Below are positions 48,301 through 57,300 of a stretch of DNA of 64,000 nucleotides, piece by piece (the first letter of the stretch is position 1; each line of letters opens with the position of its first letter). The stretch covers positions 12,224,001 through 12,288,000 of the forward strand of contig OX392534.1 in NCBI GenBank assembly GCA_947623455.1, in the 5' to 3' direction. The notes below the pieces were generated by a model, which saw only the letters and a list, made by a program, of their open reading frames with translations, was not told the DNA's origin and ran no database searches. Made by a program: the position numbers and the translations under genes. The stretch comes from Mimachlamys varia (taxonomy: Eukaryota; Mollusca; Bivalvia; Pectinida; Pectinidae).

Positions 48301-51300
48301 GAGACAAGCTCGCTAATGTCCAGTCACTAGACTAATACTGATTATACAGTGTGTCCTTGTCTTACATGGATTTATAAGGAGACACACTCGCTAATGTCCA
48401 GTCACTAGACTAATTATACAGTGTGTCCTTGTCTTACATGGATTTATAAGGAGACAAGCTCGCTAATGTCCAGTCACTAGACTAATACTGATTATACATT
48501 GTGTCGTTGTCTTACATGGATTTATAAGGAGACAAGCTCGCTAATGTCCAGTCACTAGACTAATACTGATTATACATTGTGTCGTTGTCTTACATGGATT
48601 TATAAGGAGACAAGCTCGCTAATGTCCAGTCACTAGACTTATACTGATTATACACTAATTATTTTTAAGACAACTGAAAACTGTCACGTTCCACTGGTTA
48701 GCTTCTAGTTCAGTGTTAAGTTTCCGCTAACCAAGTACTAGGCAGATGTTTTCTGGCAACTATTGTAAAAGGAATCAGTAAAAACATATTTGACAATTTC
48801 TAATACAATTTGTGAATATTCATTACTGGCAAGATGACAGGAATACATGTCGTTGATGGTAATTTCGGACTAAACAATTATTGACATTTTTGTTATAAGG
48901 ATGTGAACATTACTGCTCACGAGACATTTCGGTACCATTTTAACGGTTTTTTGGTTTTTGTTTTGCAGTGGACGGGAACTGGGGACCATGGTTCGGGTGG
49001 ACTTCGTGCTCTGAGTCGTGTGGGGGAGGGGTCAGATCGAGGGAGAAGACGTGTAATTATCCCCCTCCTTCCCACGGGGGCCGGGACTGTCCAGGGGAGC
49101 CAAGAGAACAAGAGGAATGTAACGAGGACGAGTGTCCAAGTAGGTTTATACTGACAATGGCGATTCATGTCACCCCTGTTGTATCTTGTAATAAACAGTT
49201 GCGATATTTCATTGTCAAAACGGCTTTACCCTGTAGTGACATTCATCTATAAATCTATCTTCAATATGTCTTTAGAGGTTTTTCTATCGTATACCTATCC
49301 CTCTTTTTATCTTGATCAAGATCTCTGGGCCCGTATATTTATGAAGCCATTTCTATGCTCAAGTATGCATTATTTACTCAACCCCAATGCTTGTTCTGGC
49401 AATCAATTACTACTTATTATTTCGCCAATGAGTTGGAAAATCAAAGAAGGGACTTGAAGCAGAATATAAAACTTTTAGGTCGGTTAATACGATTGAAGTG
49501 AGTTACCAACAAACTATTTTGAGTGTAGAATCCATGCTTGAGTACAGGAACAATTTCATAAGTACGGGACCAGGTGGACTATATATACTGATTTCGTGAT
49601 TTGATTATTTTAGAGGTTGCGAAATTATCGCCTATATTTACATACCTAGTATGTTTTCGCTGAATATGATTTTCGTGGAGATGTCGAAACGTCGAAAATC
49701 AAACAAAAATAATCAACAGTGTCCAGCTTTATCATTGTTTAGTACTTGATATTGTGGTCAGATACAGGAAGTCAACAGTGGTCAGTTAAAATTGTACGTA
49801 AATCTCCAGGTAAAGAACCCGTCACGTGTGGTCAATTCACGCCGATAGACGCCACATATCCGACTTTCTTGACGTAAAAATATTAAAAATATCTGTTTAG
49901 TGGTCTGCGTTTCCTTGTCCAGAAATCGACCTGATATTTGTACCCGCTCTGGGGAGCATTCTGTAACGGTGGCATTGGTGGTACGATAGAGCTGCCTCCA
50001 GGGGGCGCTGCTATAGCCAGCCTCCTTACACTGACATCGCCTCGGGATATGTAGCTTCTCTTGTAGAGTAAAGTTTACACTGTGTATATCTTTATATCCT
50101 ATCCCTCCTCTACCGACGTCAGGGAGAATATCCACTTCCAATTTTGAATTCGCCAGTTCCTGAAATTCGGCGGTATATAGCTCTGATTGTTCATACAGTT
50201 TTGGTTTTAACGTAATTGTGAGCTTTTGTTTGGAGAAGAAAATCTCCAGGAACCAGATCGGAAAATGCTCGGTCTTTTCCACATACGTTCTCTGTAGAGA
50301 TTTGAGTTTTTCAACCCTTGCTACTTTGACAGGGTCAACATATCTAGGGGCTCTATCTCTTCCGTGACTTCTTTCAAGCATCTTCCGATAATCAGGTTCG
50401 GTAAATATATCTTTGGAAACCATCGTCTCGGACGGCTCCTGTTGGGGTTTGATATCATACATTACACGTTCTGGTACCTTCAGGTCTGTTTGCACATTTG
50501 CACGACTTTTCAAACGACTTCTCGTAAAATCTCGCTCCAAAGCTTCGGAGGATTCTGATTCGGAACTAGAACCAATGTCGTCCTGGTTCTCAAAACATAC
50601 ATCACACAGATATTTTTCTGAATCTGTTGGAAATGAACTGCTCCTTCTACTTTCAATGACCACTTTTAAGGCATTTCTGTCCTCCGTTTCTGAAGTTAAA
50701 TTATCTTTGGGTATTTTTTCATTATTTGAGTATTCTTCCAATATAATTTTGGTGTTTTCGACCAGGAAACGACTTCTTTCGAGTAGTTTTCGTAATTTTT
50801 CTTCTCCCTCCCACTCTTCTGTATCACTATCTTGGCCGATGTCGTTTGACTTTGAGCATGTACCATGTCCATTGCTTTCCGATGTCGCCCAATTTGCACC
50901 GAAATCTTTGCTTGGACACGAATCGTCCTCGTGGCAAAATAGATCAGTGTTATCCTGAGTTTTGTTGGTTTTGGACTTGTCGATGTCTTCCTTAAAAGCA
51001 CCGTAGGAATTATCTGGCATGAACCTGTGGCGGAAGCTCCAAGGAACGGTGCGGTTAAGGTCCATGTAGTCGACCTGGCTATATAAATCCATACGGCGTT
51101 TAAACCATTCTGGATCCATCCCTTTAGGTTTCTTGGGTTTGCCCAAGTGTTGGATCGTGTTGACAATGCCGTTCATTTTGGATTCGATTCTAGCTTGAAA
51201 CAGTCACCAGCAGTACAATTTTCACGAAGACGCCAAAATGGTTGTCATGGTGCAAATGGTGCTTTTATGACGTAACAGAGGTATCTGGGAGTTAGGACGT

Positions 51301-54300
51301 CACAATGACCAATTGTTTGTGGTTTGACTTAGGGTCACGTGACTACAGCGACGGAGGCGAAGTTCTTCATAGCATCAACTAAATTCTTTTGTCTCGTTTA
51401 ATGGGTTTAAACTTTCGGAAGGAGTAGACAAGTATATAAACGAGCATTCTTGATTGTTAGCTTTGTACATTGTATTGTCATGTTTTAAAAAATTCATTTT
51501 TGTCGCGTCTTTTCAATTTGATCCGTTATTATATATCTCTAACGAAAGTTTTGTGTGGAGAAGTGATTGCAAATTATCAACTGATAATTTACTTTGAACA
51601 TTTCTTTCATTTGAACATAATTTAAGCATATGTACACACATGGTTATTTTCTGTCCGACAGTTGACGGTGGTTGGGGGGCGTGGTCCCATTACAGCCTGT
51701 GCAGCGTGACTTGTGGGTCGGGCACGATGACTCGGACACGTCAGTGCGACAACCCGACCCCACAACACGGGGGGAAGAACTGTCCCGGGTCCGGTAGGGA
51801 CTCCCGGAGATGTACCAGTCGGCAGTGTCCGCGTGAGTATCAGATGTCAATATCGACAATGTCAACAATCTGATTGGTCAGTTTTAAGTATCCTATGTCA
51901 ATATCGACAATGTCAACCATCTGATCGGTCAGTTTTAAGAAATTAGCTTTATGAATACCGGAGTACGAACTAGTGGATACATAATATACAGTAAATATCA
52001 CAAACAACCCTTCGAATACAACACTAGTAATGACGGTCGATCATTGATTCGATATAAACATATTTTTATTGTTCTACAACAAATGGGATTTTCAACTAAG
52101 AAACGCCTTCTCGATGAGTGTTACATGTATATGAAGATAACCAAGAAAGGAGGGGGATCAATTAGAGGATAGGATTCTCATAGATCTACACAAACAACGT
52201 TTCCAGTACAATGATGACGATCCGTGATTGTTGCCATCCTTTTGTGATGATTTATTTTTATTTCTATAAAGAACATGGAGGCTGGTCGCTGTGGGGATCT
52301 TGGAACAACTGTCCGGTCACGTGTGGGGTGGGTCAGAGGACGAGGACCAGGGAGTGTAACAGTCCCCGTCCACTGTTCGGCGGCCGGAGGTGTCAAGGCC
52401 GGGGGGAGGAGGTGCTGCGCTGTGACGCTGGGAGACCGTGTCCAAGTATGTATAGTGATCTCCCTCAATATCTCTACATTACTTCTCGGATATCGATATA
52501 ACCAAAGTTGATGCACATGGGCTAAAGGCAATCATTTTCAGAATATATATGTTATATTACAATGGGGACCGCGATGGCCGAATGGTTAAGGTGTACCACA
52601 TTCTGCCACTAGCTTCCATCTCTAGGTTGCAAGTTCGAAACCCACGTGGGCAATTGCCAAGTACAGCCCATAGGTCGGTGGTTTTTCTCCTGGTACTCCG
52701 GTTTTCCTCCACCTCCAATACCTGGCACGTCCTTGATTGACATTGGCTGTCAATAGGATGTAAAACAAAACAAATAATTGCAATGTTATTTACCTACAGG
52801 TTCTCAACATTCCTATTACGCCTTCTTAAATCAAGACAGAAATCGTATCATGTACGTAAGAATATTCTGAAGTTTTATAAAGGTGTCAAAGTTGTAAGAA
52901 TTGATGCAAATATAGGATCATGTCTGCTCAATATTCGAACCCATGTCAAGGGTTTCGCCCTAGATATAGATGTACAAGATGCGTCTACTATATCTCGGTG
53001 TTATCGCGGGGGTTTGCCTGTGGTGTGATACTGACAGTCGACTTTGTTTTTAGGAAATGGAGGCTGGTCGTCGTGGACGGACTTTGGCCGGTGTCGGGCA
53101 GCGCGCTGTCAGGAGGGTATACAGATCCGGTCTCGGAGCTGTACCAGTCCTCGTCCTAAACACGGGGGGAGACCGTGTGTGGGTCGACACAAAGAGGAGC
53201 AGAGGTGTGTCAACACCATCAACTGTCCCAGTAAGTAACACGTGTAGAGGAACAGAGGTGTGTCAACACCATCAACTGTCCCAGTTAGTACCACGTGTAG
53301 AGGAACAGGGGTGTGTCAACACCATCAACTGTCCCAGTAAGTACCACGTGTAGAGGAGCAGGGGTGTGCCAACACCATCAACTGTCCCAGTAAGTACCAC
53401 GTGTAGAGGAACAGAGGTGTGTCAACATCATCAACTGTCCCAGTAAGTACCACGTGTAGAGGAACAGGGGTGTGTCAACACCATCAACTGTCCCAGTAAG
53501 TACCACGTGTAGAGGAACAGGGGTGTGTCAACACCATCAACTGTCCCAGTAAGTACCACGTGTAGAGGAACAGAGGTGTGTCAACACCATCAACTGTCCC
53601 AGTAAGTACCACGTGTAGAGGAGCAGGGGTGTATCAACACCATCAACTGTCCCAGTAAGTACCACGTGTAGAGGAACAGAGGTGTGTCAACACCATCAAC
53701 TGTCCCAGTAAGTACCACGTGTAGAGGAACAGGGGTGTGTCAACACCATCAACTGTCCCAGTAAGTACCACGTGTAGAGGAACAGGGGTGTGTCAACACC
53801 ATCAACTGTCCCAGTAAGTACCACGTGTAGAGGAACAGAGGTGTGTCAACACCATCAACTGTCCCAGTAAGTACCACGTGTAGAGGAACAGAGGTGTGTC
53901 AACACCATCAACTGTCCCAGTAAGTACCACGTGTAGAGGAGCAGGGGTGTATCAACACCATCAACTGTCCCAGTAAGTACCACGTGTAGAGGAACAGAGG
54001 TGTGTCAACACCATCAACTGTCCCAGTAAGTACCACGTGTAGAGGAACAGGGGTGTGTCAACACCATCAACTGTCCCAGTAAGTACCACGTGTAGAGGAA
54101 CAGGGGTGTGTCAACACCATCAACTGTCCCAGTAAGTACCACGTGTAGAGGAACAGAGGTGTGTCAACACCTTCAACTGTCCCAGTAAGTACCACGTGTA
54201 GAGGAACAGAGGTGTGTCAACACCATCAACTGTCCCAGTAAGTACCACGTGTAGAGGAGCAGGGGTGTATCAACACCATCAACTGTCCCAGTAAGTACCA

Positions 54301-57300
54301 CGTGTAGAGGAACAGGGGTGTGTCAACACCATCAACTGTCCCAGTAAGTACCACGTGTAGAGGAACAGGGGTGTGTCAACACCATCAACTGTCCCAGTAA
54401 GTACCACGTGTAGAGGAACAGGGGTGTGTCAACACCATCAACTGTCCCAGTAAGTACCACGTGTAGAGGAACAGAGGTGTGTCAACACCATCAACTGTCC
54501 CAGTAAGTACCACGTGTAGAGGAACAGGGGTGTGTCAACACCATCAACTGTCCCAGTAAGTACCACGTGTAGAGGAACAGGGGAGTGTCAACACCATCAA
54601 ACAGAATACAATTCATCTGCAGCACACACACATACATACACACACATATGGAGATATTAGCCAGGTGGTTTAGGACAAGTAGTTAGCGCCTGATAAGGCA
54701 GCTCCTACGAACTCCTCAGAATTGTATATGATAGAACTGTATGTGCGAATTGTATTGTATAAGAATTGTATTTCTATGTACTGTAAAGCGCTTTAGAGTG
54801 GTTTATGTTAGCTGGATAGGGCGCTATATCAAATGTTGTATATTATTATTATTATTTATCAAATGATGTATAAATACTTTTCTGCCTTTGTTTCAGTCCA
54901 TGGCAATTGGTGTAACTGGCTCGAGTGGTCATCTTGCACCGCCACGTGCACGGGTCTGAGTTCCATGCAGGTGCGACAGAGGAAGTGTGAATGTCCCGTA
55001 CCTAACACTGGAGGGCAGGGCTGTTTTGGTAAGGACATCCGGGGTTTTATGTAAATTACAACTCACGGGAGAGTCTGAGAGAGAGAGATTGTGAATGAGG
55101 AGACAGAGAGTTGGGCATGGTTGTAAAAATGTCCCGTACCTAACACAGGGACATAAGAACTTCGTACAGATATATTAGGGCCTAAGCTATAATGTGTTAA
55201 AATATAAGTTCTCGGGTCCCTGTGTGAGAGGGCAGAATGGGAAGGATCAACTTGGGCGGGCGGAATGATTGGGGAAGGCGATAGAATGGGGGGGGGGGGG
55301 GGGCATATATGTCCTCATATGGCCTTACGACCTTCAGACGATCGGAGGGGAGGGGGGGGGGGGGGGGGTTAGTGTATATGTGCCAGTACTCAGCAAGGTG
55401 ATAAGACAATGCCTATTATATTCTGTTATGTGGATTATTTCTGTTTCTGATGGAAATTGTTTAGTAGCTTTTGATTAATTAGTTTTTTTCATGCAGCATA
55501 CGTTTTTTTGTTTATCTTATTAAGAGATACATTAATACTAAAGGATTAACTATCCGACGTACAACACAATCAAAAGCAATTTTAAAACTGTCGCCCGTCT
55601 GACTGAAGATATATGAGAATGACATGTGTACGCATATCGTTTGTGTCTGTTGACACGCACGACGCTTTATTACAATCGTAAACTTATACGAACTCTCGCC
55701 CACCCACGTTATAACACGGTATTGTGACGTTTACCTAATCAAAACCCAGCATGCTTACATAACTCTCCTCACGCGAGATGTGGTGAATTATAATACTGTC
55801 GCATATATTTTACCGTCTCTTTACTTAACATTTCCGGTTTTCGAATGACATTGCGGTCTTAATTCCTTTTATGTCCATACATAAATAACATGCTTAAAGA
55901 TAAAAATGTGTCTATATTTCACAGGTGAGAGTTTTGAGGTTCGAGAATGTGTCAACGTTCCCCCCTGTAGAGGATTGTCAGAGTTTTTTCCAGAAGGTAA
56001 TATATAGGTTTTTACGTTGTTACCTCAAATGCATATTTTAAGCGTTTAATTCCGCCCACACACTGACAAATACTTTATTTTCGTGAGCGTTTTTATACAA
56101 CATTCTGACAGGAACATTTATTTCGCGAGCGCTTATTTCAGACGGTACACTTACAAATAGATCATACTGACAAGAATATTATTTTTCGGGCGTTTGTTTT
56201 GCGTATTTTCGCCGACGAACTGTCTTATTTATCATACTCAAAAGTATTTTAATTCTGCGAGTGTCCATTTTCACAAGAACGTTTGAAATTGTAATTGAAA
56301 TGTCCGAATACAATCTGTACATATTTCTTTAAAGCAGCCATAAACTACACAAAAATCTTTGAATTAGGTGATAGTAATTCAATAATTTCTAATTAGAAAC
56401 ATCCTTATATTGTGTAGAAACTTTCGCTTTGTTTTGACTTCATCCTGAAGACGCATCATTATAGCTGTAGAAAAGGTCGGGAAATATTGCACATGAATGG
56501 TTTCTGTGAGAACTGAAACACATCGTCGAATATCCACGGTTGATCTCGCTTCGCTAACTCATTCTGAGCGAGTTAGCGAACGAGATCAACCGTGGGTATC
56601 CGACGATGACTGAGACACTGCGTCAGTCTGTTTCTTTGAACATACATGTACATGTACTTGATACAAGTTAAAAATCTGAGAAATCCGTCTTCTCCCTCCA
56701 CATAGTTCTCGTCATTTGTATGGGGCCGATATAGACGATTTTAGTGCCTGTTTTAGGCCAACATCCGAGAACAAATCGTAGTCTTGACTGAACATGACTT
56801 ATTTTCGTGGTTGAATTAAAATAATAGTCCGCAAAAAAAGTTGAGTTCATGAGTTGAGTGCATAAAACATCATTCGCGAAATAGTTTTCCAAATTCTTTA
56901 CATCAGTTCCCACACTTATTATCTCGACATATAACTTTCTCTCAAAGTTATCTCGATTTATAACGTATTCTCATACTGGTTATCTCGACAAATTACACCG
57001 GTTTTCAAACTTGTTATCTCGATTTATAACGTGTCCTCAAACTTGTTATCTCGACATGTAACATTTATTTTCACACATGTTATCTCGGCAAATATCATGT
57101 TCGCACTTGTTATCTCGACATATATATAACACGTGTTTTCACACTTGTTTTCTGGACATATAACATGTGTTTTCACACTTGTTTTTTGGACATATAACAC
57201 ATGTTTTCACACTTGTTTTTTTGGACTTATTTCGACATATAACTCGTGTTCTCACACTTGTTATCTCGACATGTAGCACAATGCATTTTTTTTTGTATAT

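Noticed and set aside
47583..48653. Possible CRISPR-like array (78-bp regular repeats)
   Set aside because: Units abut with no unique spacers, and the host is a eukaryote; it is a plain satellite.
50413..50958. Plus-strand frame of 181 codons
   Set aside because: It is the antisense shadow of the nested minus-strand gene, which has the longer, better composed frame.
52564..52650. Possible tRNA gene
   Set aside because: The A and B boxes are degenerate and the sequence continues into a SINE body with an A-rich tail, so it is a retroposon head.
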